A stretch of 64,000 nt of DNA from Pseudorhodobacter sp. E13 (lineage in GTDB: Bacteria; Pseudomonadota; Alphaproteobacteria; Rhodobacterales; Rhodobacteraceae), in the NCBI RefSeq assembly GCF_003991405.1, contig NZ_RPEN01000159.1, positions 434,001 through 498,000 on the forward strand, written 5' to 3'. How positions within the stretch are numbered: position 1 is the stretch's first letter; the number at the start of each line of letters is the position of its first letter. Positions 1 to 7,925 of the stretch are shown one piece after another. A program made the translations under genes and the position numbers. The notes beneath the pieces are model-generated. The model made no database searches and was not told the DNA's origin. It saw only the letters and a program-made list of their open reading frames with translations.

Positions 1-816
<816 letters not shown>

Positions 817-1380
817 TTACCCGAGCTTGAGAGTTGATTCGTCGGTGAATTCAGCCACCGGGATATGCAGGTTCTGCGGGGCGGGGCCTTTGCGGATGCG
901 GCCCGCCGTATCATAGTGCGACCCGTGGCAAGGGCAGAACCAGCCGCCAAACTCACCCGCGCCGTCACCAATCGGCACGCAACCCAAATGGGTGCAAACA
1001 CCGATCATCACCAGCCATTCGCCCGCCTCGTCCATCGTGCGGTTCTGGTCAGACGCATCGGTTGCCGGCTTGTTGGGGTTCTGCGACAGCTTGTCGATCG
1101 CCAGCTCCTCGGCAGGAACAGCGCGCGCAGCCTCGATTTCCTCGGGCGTGCGGCGGCGAATGAAAACCGGCTTGCCCAGATATTTCACCGTCAGCTGGGT
1201 TCCCGGCTCAACCGCCGAGATATCAACGAAGATCGAGGACAAGGCCTGCACATCTGCCGATGGGTTCATCTGATTGGCGAGCGGCCAAACGGCAGCCCCG
1301 GTGGCTACAGCACCTGCGCCTGCGGTGGCGTAATACAGGAAATCCCTGCGGGTGCCTGCGTGTTCGTCTGCGTGGGACAC
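817..1380 (-). CDS. petA: Rieske iron-sulfur subunit of the bc1 complex
   Basis: Electron carrier that takes an electron from ubiquinol at the Qo site and hands it to cytochrome c1. The protein is 187 residues, the length I recall for the Rhodobacter form. It has a twin-arginine type N-terminus ([20 protein letters not shown]) that stays as the membrane anchor, and both cluster-binding boxes, CTHLGCVP and [13 protein letters not shown] start at 1380 is chosen because it gives the conserved N-terminus [14 protein letters not shown] and follows a purine-rich ribosome site (GAAGGGAG); upstream ATG codons in the same frame add about 43 residues that do not resemble the family. First gene of the petABC operon. 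Confidence 0.97.
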   Translation of the reverse strand: MSHADEHAGTRRDFLYYATAGAGAVATGAAVWPLANQMNPSADVQALSSIFVDISAVEPGTQLTVKYLGKPVFIRRRTPEEIEAARAVPAEELAIDKLSQNPNKPATDASDQNRTMDEAGEWLVMIGVCTHLGCVPIGDGAGEFGGWFCPCHGSHYDTAGRIRKGPAPQNLHIPVAEFTDESTLKLG

Positions 1381-1590
1381 GAGAATTCTCCCTTCCGAAG
1401 GCCGCATGATACGGCCCATGTCATGACCGGGCCACGTGTGATGCGCAGCCTTACAAGCGGGGTATTTAGCGATGGATGCGGCCCACGTCCAGCGGACAAA
1501 GCGGCGCATGTGGGTGTTGCGCGACTGAAATGCAACGGCGAGCCTGTGAAAATGCGTGCAAATCGACGCAGGTCGCCAAAATCCGCAGAA

Positions 1591-2232
1591 TCAACCCCAG
1601 ACAAGCCGCGAAATCATGCCCGCCGCCAAGACCGCGAAAAACACGCCCGAGATCAGATAAATCACCCAACCCGCGCGCAAATAGAATCGCACCATCGGCC
1701 CGGTGGAAAACAGCGTGGCGTAAGTGCTGTGGAAAAACAGCCCGATAAGCGCCGACACTCCGGCCAGCAAAGCCACATCCGCCGCCCCGGCCCGCGCCAC
1801 CGGAAACAAGGTCGCAATCGACAACCATGTCGTCAGAACCTTGGGGTTGGTGGCACTGATCATCACTGCCCGCACCAGTGCCGCCCCATAAGACAACACC
1901 GCCGGGGCCTGCGGCAATCCGCGCTGCGCTTCGCGGTAATTGCGCCACGCAAAGCGCAGCGCCCGCAGCGCCAGCCAGCTCATCAGCGCCGCCGCCACCA
2001 CAGCCATGATCCGCTCGGCCAGCGGATAGGCCGAAAAGATCGCGGCAAACCCAAGGCTGGAGGCAAGGCACCACAGCGCGACCCCAATCGCCACACCCAT
2101 CGCCGCGCCCAGACCTGCGCGCCGCCCCGCCGACATCGCGGTCGCGATGGTGTTCACCACATTCGGCCCCGGCGTTGTGGTGTTCAAAGCCACAATCGAC
2201 CAGACCAAAAGGAAATTTGACAATGGTAACAT
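1591..2232 (-). CDS. LysE family amino-acid exporter
   Basis: Inner-membrane translocator of 213 residues with about six hydrophobic segments. The LysE/RhtB signature TTPGPNVVNT lies near residue 20, and the hydrophilic break after the third helix (FAWRNYREAQRGLPQ) is typical. Members export amino acids or homoserine lactones; the substrate cannot be read from sequence. It lies 19 bases after the glutathione S-transferase gene on the same strand and probably shares its transcript. There is no strong ribosome site before the ATG, consistent with translational coupling. Confidence 0.88.
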   Translation of the reverse strand: MLPLSNFLLVWSIVALNTTTPGPNVVNTIATAMSAGRRAGLGAAMGVAIGVALWCLASSLGFAAIFSAYPLAERIMAVVAAALMSWLALRALRFAWRNYREAQRGLPQAPAVLSYGAALVRAVMISATNPKVLTTWLSIATLFPVARAGAADVALLAGVSALIGLFFHSTYATLFSTGPMVRFYLRAGWVIYLISGVFFAVLAAGMISRLVWG

Positions 2233-2251
2233 AAGCTTGCGCCGCCGCGCC

Positions 2252-2866
2252 CTATGCGGGCGGCACCGTGGCCTTCATGCTGTCGCGCGCGGCAAACCCG
2301 GCCTCCCATGCCGCCAGCGCCGGGCGCCCCGCGCGCCAGTCGCGGTCGTCATGGCGGAAATCGAGATAGCCCAAAGCGCAACTAACCGCGATTTGCCCCA
2401 TATCCAACGGCCCTTGCAGATGGCTCATCCAGCGCGCTTCAATCGCGTCCAGCGCGCGGGCAATCTTGCCCCATTGCCCTTCAACCCAGGCCGGAAAGCG
2501 GTTCTCCTCGGGGCGCACGCGTTGCTCGTATACCATCAGGATCGCCGCATCCAGAATCCCGTCCGCCGTCGCCTCCAGCGTCAAAGTCTCCCACAGGCGC
2601 GCGCCTTGCGGATAGAACCCGGCCTTGAAGTGATCATCCAGATAACGGGTAATAACCCGGCTGTCATACAACGCGGGCCCATCGGCACGCTCCAGCGTCG
2701 GGATCTTGCCCAAAGGATTCTGCGCCAAAGGCGTCGTCCCCGGATCAAGCGGTGTGCCACTGGCCGGCACCATTTCCACCAGATCGGATTTCCCCGCCTC
2801 TGCCAGCAGAACCAGAACCTTGCGCGCATAGGGCGAGGTGTGGGAACAATAAAGCCGCATCGTCAT
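2252..2866 (-). CDS. Glutathione S-transferase family protein
   Basis: Cytosolic GST of 204 residues. The N-terminal thioredoxin-like domain (about 1-80) begins MRLYCSHTSPYARKV, with a Ser in the catalytic region (SHTSPYARK) and the cis-Pro and glutathione-contact segment KIPTLERADG followed by LYDSRVITRYL. An all-helical C-terminal half follows. Usual role: conjugation of glutathione to electrophiles or thiol-disulfide chemistry; the substrate is unknown. A clear ribosome site (AAGGAAG) precedes the ATG. The downstream LysE gene follows after 19 bases, and a copy of the dispersed intergenic motif lies just upstream. Confidence 0.9.
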   Translation of the reverse strand: MTMRLYCSHTSPYARKVLVLLAEAGKSDLVEMVPASGTPLDPGTTPLAQNPLGKIPTLERADGPALYDSRVITRYLDDHFKAGFYPQGARLWETLTLEATADGILDAAILMVYEQRVRPEENRFPAWVEGQWGKIARALDAIEARWMSHLQGPLDMGQIAVSCALGYLDFRHDDRDWRAGRPALAAWEAGFAARDSMKATVPPA

Positions 2867-2894
2867 CTTCCTTTTTCAGGCAGCGCAACCCGCT

Positions 2895-2917
2895 GCTTCA
2901 TCTTGGCCTAAATACCT
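2895..2917 (-). repeat. Dispersed intergenic motif, copy f (tail only)
   Basis: On the minus strand this reads AGGTATTTAGGCCAAGATGA followed by AGC. It fits the pattern AGGTATTTNNNCCAAGATGA shared with the copies near 17110 and 55759. It lies between the PaiB-like gene and the GST gene. Unlike the other copies it has no long GC-rich hairpin directly before it. A short inverted repeat (GCAGC...GCTGC) follows it. Confidence 0.7.
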
Positions 2918-3082
2918 AAATTCCACCGGGGCCACACAAACCAACAAACCGGGCCGCGCGCGACCCTATGCCAAACCGCGCCATCAATCTCGCTGCCTTG
3001 CCGCAGCAGCGGCGCAGGGGGCGGCGACGACCCGACGCGCGACTGGTATGGTAGGGCCGCGAGAGGGCAGAGTAAATCCCAT

Positions 3083-3688
3083 TCACAGCCCGTCCATCAA
3101 CCGCGCGATCTGCTGGGCCTCCATCCCGAACGCCGCTTCGCGCAGGCCCGCAACCGCCCCGGCCCGTTGATCGGCTGTCTTGTTCTGGCCCAGCTTGGCC
3201 GTGCTTTCCACCGCCTCGATCACAAAGCGGAACGGCAGGATCATCCGCTCCATCCGCATCAAGGCCTCCGCGCTCATCTTGCCAATCGTCCAGGGCTGCT
3301 TTGGGGCCAGGCGCGCCTCCATCTGCGCGCTCATGCGTTCCAGATGCGGGCGCAGCGCCTCTGGCGGCAACGGCTCCAACACCCCGCGCAGATGCACAGC
3401 GACGTAATTCCACGTCGGGACCTGATCCGCAGCACCATACCAATCGGGCGAGATATAGGCATCCGGCCCCAGAACCGCCAAAAGCGCTGGCGCGGGCAGC
3501 GTGGCCCGCGCAATGGCGTTGGACCGCGCCAGATGCAAATAGGCCGCGCCCTCCTGCATCTCAAAAGGAATATGCGCCGCCAAAGGCCCCGCTGCCCCGT
3601 TCACCGACAAGGTGCCAAAGCCGCGCCCGCGCGCGATGGCCAAGGCGTCGGCCGCGCTCGTGGTTCGAAAGACGGGGTTTGGATGCAT
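3083..3688 (-). CDS. PaiB-like FMN-binding protein
   Basis: Split-barrel flavin-binding protein of 201 residues, family of Bacillus PaiB (named a negative transcriptional regulator of sporulation and protease genes). The family core YISPDWYG...VPTWNYVAVHLRG is present at about residues 80-105, followed by the conserved helical region with LERMSAQMEARL and WTIGKMS. Despite the name, members have no DNA-binding helix and are probably flavin or heme-dependent enzymes; the role here is unknown. The start follows a strong ribosome site (GGAGGGAG). It is divergent from the peroxidase-related gene. Confidence 0.85.
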   Translation of the reverse strand: MHPNPVFRTTSAADALAIARGRGFGTLSVNGAAGPLAAHIPFEMQEGAAYLHLARSNAIARATLPAPALLAVLGPDAYISPDWYGAADQVPTWNYVAVHLRGVLEPLPPEALRPHLERMSAQMEARLAPKQPWTIGKMSAEALMRMERMILPFRFVIEAVESTAKLGQNKTADQRAGAVAGLREAAFGMEAQQIARLMDGL

Positions 3689-3761
3689 CGCTCCCTCCTA
3701 TGGGTTGCGTGATGCTGGGCAATCCCCCAGAAAGGTGCAACCCGTTGGAAGGATGTTTATT

Positions 3762-4325
3762 GTGACCGATACAACTGCCCTGAACCTGCCCCCCGCAGAC
3801 CCGCTGGACGATGATATTGCCGCCTATTTCGCCAAATGCACCGAAAAGCTGGGGCTTATTCCCAATGTGCTGCAAGCCTATAGCTTCGATCAGGCCAAAC
3901 TGCGCGCCTTCATGGAAATGTATAACGATCTGATGCTGGCCCCATCCGGTCTGTCCAAGATGGAGCGCGAGATGATCGCCGTTGCTGTCTCGGCCGAAAA
4001 TCGCTGCGTCTATTGCCTGACAGCCCATGGCGCGGCGCTGCGGCAGCTTTCGGCAGACCCGGCGCTGGCCGAGGTGGTTGCGCAGAACTGGCGGGCGGCC
4101 CCGTTGGACGCGCGGCAAAAGGCGATGCTGGGCTTTGCGGTCAAACTGACCAATACGCCCAAAGATATGGTCGAGGCAGATCGCCAATCCCTGCGCATGG
4201 CGGGATTTTCGGATCGTGACATCTGGGATATTTCGGCGGTGACATCGTTTTACAACATGTCAAACCGGCTTGCCGCCGCGACCGAGATGCAGCCAAACCC
4301 CGAATATCACGGCATGGCGCGCTGA
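3762..4325 (+). CDS. Peroxidase-related enzyme, carboxymuconolactone decarboxylase (AhpD-like) fold
   Basis: All-helical protein of about 187 residues with the AhpD-type redox centre ENRCVYCLTAHG (Cys-x-x-Cys with nearby His) and the start DPLDDDIAAYFAKCTEKLGLIPNVL typical of uncharacterised peroxidase-related enzymes. It is expected to reduce alkyl hydroperoxides or act as a thiol-dependent peroxidase. A GTG start at 3762 is preferred because GGAAGG at 3747-3752 sits about 9 bases before it; an in-frame ATG at 3753 touches that ribosome site directly and is less likely. The gene is divergent from the PaiB-like gene. Confidence 0.85.
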   Translation: MTDTTALNLPPADPLDDDIAAYFAKCTEKLGLIPNVLQAYSFDQAKLRAFMEMYNDLMLAPSGLSKMEREMIAVAVSAENRCVYCLTAHGAALRQLSADPALAEVVAQNWRAAPLDARQKAMLGFAVKLTNTPKDMVEADRQSLRMAGFSDRDIWDISAVTSFYNMSNRLAAATEMQPNPEYHGMAR

Positions 4326-4367
4326 CCAGCGCCCTGCCCCGCTGCCGGGGCAAGGCAGGCCGACCCT

Positions 4368-5423
4368 TCAGGCCGCCAGATACAGCGCATGCGCGCGGCG
4401 GAAGGACAACAGCTTCTTCTGGCTTTCATCCCACAGATGCAGGCGCGCGCAGGCGATGCTTTCGCGGATCGTCATGCGCTGGCTTTCCGCCAGAATGGGA
4501 TGATCCTTGATCACCTCGGTCAGCCGATAAAACGGGATGCGGCTGTAAAGGTGATGAACATGGTGAATACCGATATTCGCAGACAGCCATTGCAAGGGCT
4601 TGGGCAGCACATAATGCGATGACCCTTCCAGCGCGGCCTCGTGCAACTGCCATTCATCCGCCTTGCGCCAATGCGTATCCTCAAACTGGTGCTGCACATA
4701 GAACAGCCACACCCCGGTCGAGGCAGCAACGATCCATGTCGGCAGGATCACCAGCAACAAAGGGGCCCAGCCGCCGAAGTAAACCAGCGCCGCAACCCCG
4801 GCGATCAGGGCCGCATTGGTGCCCATCGCCGAAATCCAGAACGACGCGCCGGATTTCATCAACCCATAGGGAATCCGGTTCTGCACCAGAAAGATATAGG
4901 CCGGACCAATCAGGAACAGCGTCACCGGGCTGCGATAAAGCCGATACATGAAGCGACCAAAGCGCGAACGGGCCAGATATTCATCCACCGTCAGGGTGGT
5001 GACATCGCCAATACCGCGCATATCAAGATTGCCCGAGGCGGAATGATGGATCGCATGCTGGCGGCGCCAGACGTGATAGGGCGTCAGCGTCAACACGCCC
5101 AGACAACGCCCGACCCAATCACTGACCTGCCGGTTGGCGTAGAATGACGCATGCCCGCAATCATGCTGGATGCAGAACAGCCGCACCAGAAACAGGCCGT
5201 TCACCGCAGCCAAAGCAAAGGCGACAAGCCCGCTGTAGGGCAAAACCCAGATCGCAGCCACCCAGATCATAAGGAAGGGAACCAGCGTCACCAGCAATTC
5301 AAACGTGCTGCGCGTCGGGTCCGGATCACGGTATTTGGCAAGCACTTGCAGCCACTCACGCGCTGAACGCTGGTGGTCAGGCACGGGCATGAGCGTGGCA
5401 TCACGCAAATTCTGGATGTTCAT
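4368..5423 (-). CDS. Membrane fatty acid desaturase
   Basis: Di-iron acyl-lipid or acyl-CoA desaturase of 351 residues. It has the three histidine boxes of the family: HDCGH, HAIHH and HHVHH, with hydrophobic pairs between them (TLVPFLMIWVAAIWVL, AALIAGVAALVYF, LLLVILPTWIVAA). Family members add a cis double bond (delta-12/omega-6 type) using O2 and an electron donor; the position is not predictable here. The start at 5423 follows AGGGAAG. The gene is isolated, with its own upstream region and the rpmJ terminator behind it. Confidence 0.9.
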   Translation of the reverse strand: MNIQNLRDATLMPVPDHQRSAREWLQVLAKYRDPDPTRSTFELLVTLVPFLMIWVAAIWVLPYSGLVAFALAAVNGLFLVRLFCIQHDCGHASFYANRQVSDWVGRCLGVLTLTPYHVWRRQHAIHHSASGNLDMRGIGDVTTLTVDEYLARSRFGRFMYRLYRSPVTLFLIGPAYIFLVQNRIPYGLMKSGASFWISAMGTNAALIAGVAALVYFGGWAPLLLVILPTWIVAASTGVWLFYVQHQFEDTHWRKADEWQLHEAALEGSSHYVLPKPLQWLSANIGIHHVHHLYSRIPFYRLTEVIKDHPILAESQRMTIRESIACARLHLWDESQKKLLSFRRAHALYLAA

Positions 5424-5615
5424 GGACGAGATGTCTTCCCTGTAGTGATGGCCGGTTTTGACAAGGGTAACGTGGCCATGGCTACCCTATTTGGCATTAC
5501 CGATAAGTTAATCCAGGCCTTCTTGCAACCGATGCAACAAAAGCAGGCCCTTGTGTCGCAGGGCGCAGCCCTTCAAGCGCAAGGGCACAAAGACTACACC
5601 CCTGTTTCCCCTAAG

Positions 5616-5650
5616 AAAAAGCCGCCGCTGTTATCCAGCGACGGCTTTTT
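5616..5650. terminator. Bidirectional intrinsic terminator between rpmJ and the desaturase gene
   Basis: A5 and T5 runs flank a stem: AAAAAGCCGCCGCTG pairs with CAGCGACGGCTTTTT around a five-base loop, with one mismatch. It lies 38 bases after the rpmJ stop codon and would end minus-strand transcripts. Confidence 0.85.
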
Positions 5651-5688
5651 AGATTTTTTGCACGGCAAGGTGCAAATATCGGGCTGGC

Positions 5689-5814
5689 TTAGCCCTGACG
5701 CGCTTTGTAGCGCTTCTGCGTCTTGTTGATCACATAGACGCGGCCCTTGCGGCGCACGACCTGGCAGTCGCGGTGACGCAACTTCAGCGAGCGGAGCGAG
5801 TTCTTGACCTTCAT
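5689..5814 (-). CDS. rpmJ: 50S ribosomal protein L36 (single-Cys form)
   Basis: 41-residue large-subunit protein ([20 protein letters not shown]...), below the size cut of many gene finders. The zinc-ribbon form has a Cys-x-x-Cys pair and further ligands; here only one Cys (residue 17) remains and KLCRNC is replaced by KLRHRDC, so this is the form that cannot bind zinc. The ribosome site AAGGAG lies upstream and a bidirectional terminator follows. It is located downstream of tRNA-Val on the same strand. Confidence 0.96.
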   Translation of the reverse strand: MKVKNSLRSLKLRHRDCQVVRRKGRVYVINKTQKRYKARQG

Positions 5815-5911
5815 GGGTCTTCTCCTTATCGCGGCGCGCGTGCGCCGATTAAAACTTGGTGCCTCCACCTACAGCGGGGGCGGTGAACCTGCAACCAAAA
5901 AGGTGGCAAGA

Positions 5912-5986
5912 TGGTGGGCGGTACTGGGATCGAACCAGTGGCCACTACGATGTCAACGTAGTGCTCTACCGCTGAGCTAACCGCCC
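5912..5986 (-). tRNA. tRNA-Val, anticodon GAC
   Basis: 75-base cloverleaf read on the minus strand: acceptor GGGCGGT, D arm with GCTCAGCGGTAGAGC, anticodon stem CTACG around loop TTGACAT (anticodon GAC), T arm with GGTTCGATCCC, closing acceptor strand and an encoded CCA end. It reads valine codon GTC. Confidence 0.97.
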
Positions 5987-6189
5987 ACATGCCCGCAGCG
6001 ATTCCGCCATGTCTTTGCTTTGGACCCAAGTTACCAAAGAAAAGGACGCGGGCGGAACCGCGTCGGTTGGCAGCGCTATAAAAGGAGTCGCGCCGGGGTT
6101 CAAGTGGTTTTGTTTTATCACGCGGCGCTTTGAGGTTTTGGCAAATGGCGATTGCGGGCTATACCTCTTGGCAAGAAGGAGTCTGTGAT

Positions 6190-7044
6190 TTGACCGAAAC
6201 GTTTGATCTTTTTCGTCCCGATGTGCAAACCGCGCCCTTTGTATTCTCGTCCCCGCACAGCGGGCGGGCCTATCCGCAGGCCTTTCGCGACCAAAGCCGC
6301 TTGGACGACGTGACCCTGCGCTCCTCCGAGGATGCCTATGTCGACCTGTTGTTCGCCGATGCCCCTGGTTTTGGGGCGCCTTTGCTGGCCGCCCGCGCGC
6401 CGCGCGCCTTTCTGGACCTGAACCGCGCCGCGGATGAGCTGGACCCGGCGCTGATCGACGGCGTGCCGCGTCTGCACCATAATCCGCGCATCAATTCCGG
6501 CTTGGGCGTTGTGCCGCGCGTGGTGTCAGGCGGGCGACATATCTATGGCGGGCGGCTGGACCGGGAGGAGGCCTTGGCCCGCGTCAACGGGTTCTGGCAC
6601 CCCTATCACAAGCAATTGCGCAACCTGATGTTTGAAACCACCGAACGATTCGGCCGGGCCGTGCTGGTGGATTGCCATTCCATGCCGCATGAGGCGATTG
6701 AAACCCATGCCCGCCCCGGCAGCCCAAGCCCGGATGTGGTTCTGGGTGATCGTTTCGGGGCATCGGCCAGCGGCGATGTGGTGGGCCGCATCGAAGCGGC
6801 CTTTGTCGATGCCGGCTTGCGGGTTGCGCGCAACACACCTTTTGCCGGGGCCTATATCACGCAGGCCTATGGCCGCCCGTCACGCGGCCAGCATGTGGTG
6901 CAGATCGAGATTGACCGCGCGCTCTATCTGGATGAGGCCCGCGTTGAACCCCGCGCCGATTTCGCTGCGTTTCAGGCGCTGATCTCGGGCGTCATCGCCC
7001 AGATTACAGGTGCGGCGCAGGGCAAACCGATGGCGGCGGAATAA
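6190..7044 (+). CDS. N-formylglutamate amidohydrolase family protein
   Basis: Zinc-dependent amidohydrolase of about 284 residues. Family marks are [10 protein letters not shown] near the N-terminus, [13 protein letters not shown], the metal/active-site segment [12 protein letters not shown], and the C-terminal [13 protein letters not shown]. The family hydrolyses N-formyl-L-glutamate, the last step of one histidine degradation route (HutG), but this gene has no hut neighbours, so another N-acyl amino acid is possible. A TTG start at 6190 is chosen because AAGAAGGAG lies 8 bases before it; in-frame ATG codons at 6130 and 6145 lack a ribosome site. Confidence 0.85.
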   Translation: MTETFDLFRPDVQTAPFVFSSPHSGRAYPQAFRDQSRLDDVTLRSSEDAYVDLLFADAPGFGAPLLAARAPRAFLDLNRAADELDPALIDGVPRLHHNPRINSGLGVVPRVVSGGRHIYGGRLDREEALARVNGFWHPYHKQLRNLMFETTERFGRAVLVDCHSMPHEAIETHARPGSPSPDVVLGDRFGASASGDVVGRIEAAFVDAGLRVARNTPFAGAYITQAYGRPSRGQHVVQIEIDRALYLDEARVEPRADFAAFQALISGVIAQITGAAQGKPMAAE

Positions 7045-7136
7045 GGCTGCGCGCATTCGCGCAGGGGCAAGCTGACGCAGTGGCCTTGCGGCAGCCCCCC
7101 CCGGCGCGCAAATCTCCTGTCAAAAGGAGAAAAGCC

Positions 7137-7802
7137 ATGCTGAACACAGCACAGACACAGCCCACCCACCCCGCAGGCAGGCCCACAGGCAGGATTGACC
7201 TGACCGCGCATCGCCAACCGCAGGACCGGCGCGACCGGATCGCCTTGGGCGTGGTAAAATTCATGCGGGTTTTTGCGGATGCCTTCTTTTCCAGCCGCTA
7301 CGGCCACCGCGCCGTGGTGCTGGAAACCGTGGCCGCAGTGCCGGGGATGGTGGGTGGTTTGCTGCAACATCTGCGCGCCCTGCGCCATATCCGTGACGAT
7401 CAGGGCTGGATTCGCGAATTGCTGGACGAGGCCGAGAATGAGCGGATGCATCTGATGACCTTCATCAAGATCGCTGAACCCAGCCGCTTTGAACGCTTTT
7501 TGATCCTGATGGGGCAAGGGGTGTTCTTCAACCTGTATTTCCTGCTGTATCTGTTCGCCCCGCGCGTTGCGCATCGGGTCGTGGGGTATCTGGAGGAAGA
7601 AGCCGTGATCAGCTACACGCAATATCTGGAAAAGGTAGATGCCGGGGTGATCGAAAACGTGCCCGCGCCACAGCTTGCCATTGATTATTGGTCGCTTGGG
7701 GCCGATGCCCGCTTGCGCGATGTCATCATCGCAGTGCGGGCCGATGAGGCAGGCCATCGTGACAAAAACCACGAATTTGCCGATGCCCTGAAGGCGGGCT
7801 AA
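7137..7802 (+). CDS. aox: Cyanide-insensitive alternative oxidase
   Basis: Di-iron ubiquinol oxidase (221 residues) that passes electrons from ubiquinol straight to O2 without pumping protons. All diagnostic motifs are present: LET (62-64), NERMHL with Glu102 and His105, LEEEA (152-156) and RADEAGH with Glu204 and His207. These give the four Glu and two His iron ligands. Two hydrophobic segments ([20 protein letters not shown] and the [12 protein letters not shown] region) fit the interfacial membrane protein. The ribosome site AAAAGGAGA precedes the ATG at 7137. A run of eight C (7095-7102) lies just upstream. It would work beside the bc1 pathway under respiratory stress or low iron/copper. 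Confidence 0.95.
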   Translation: MLNTAQTQPTHPAGRPTGRIDLTAHRQPQDRRDRIALGVVKFMRVFADAFFSSRYGHRAVVLETVAAVPGMVGGLLQHLRALRHIRDDQGWIRELLDEAENERMHLMTFIKIAEPSRFERFLILMGQGVFFNLYFLLYLFAPRVAHRVVGYLEEEAVISYTQYLEKVDAGVIENVPAPQLAIDYWSLGADARLRDVIIAVRADEAGHRDKNHEFADALKAG

Positions 7803-7819
7803 GACGATCCGCTGCGGGA

Positions 7820-7891
7820 GAGGGGGCGCTGCCCCCTCGTTTGCATTGCCGGCAATGCAAACACCCCCGGGATATTTTTGAATAGATGAAA
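7820..7891 (+). repeat. Dispersed intergenic element, copy a (hairpin, palindrome, AT-rich tail)
   Basis: Three parts in order: hairpin GAGGGGGC-GCT-GCCCCCTC (7820-7838); a perfect 24-base palindrome (7839-7862, half-site GTTTGCATTGCC); then the tail GGGATATTTTTGAATAGATG (7868-7887) ending AAAG. It lies between the convergent aox and clpB genes. Confidence 0.75.
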
Positions 7892-7917
7892 GGGGCAGGG
7901 TTTTCAGGCCCTGCCCC
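7892..7917. terminator. Hairpin between convergent aox and clpB
   Basis: GGGGCAGGG (7892-7900) pairs perfectly with CCCTGCCCC (7909-7917) around TTTTCAGG. It sits 9 bases after the clpB stop codon; the minus-strand run after it (TTTCATC) is only weakly T-rich. Confidence 0.55.
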
Positions 7918-7925
7918 CTTCAATT

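Noticed and set aside
1466-1484. A seventh copy of the dispersed motif upstream of petA (GGTATTTAGCGATGGATG)
   Set aside because: It keeps GGTATTT and GATG but not the CCAAGATGA part, and no hairpin precedes it; too weak to count.
5373-5729. 118-codon plus-strand frame between the desaturase and rpmJ
   Set aside because: It runs through the desaturase start, the rpmJ terminator and the rpmJ 3' end; no ribosome site, not protein-like.
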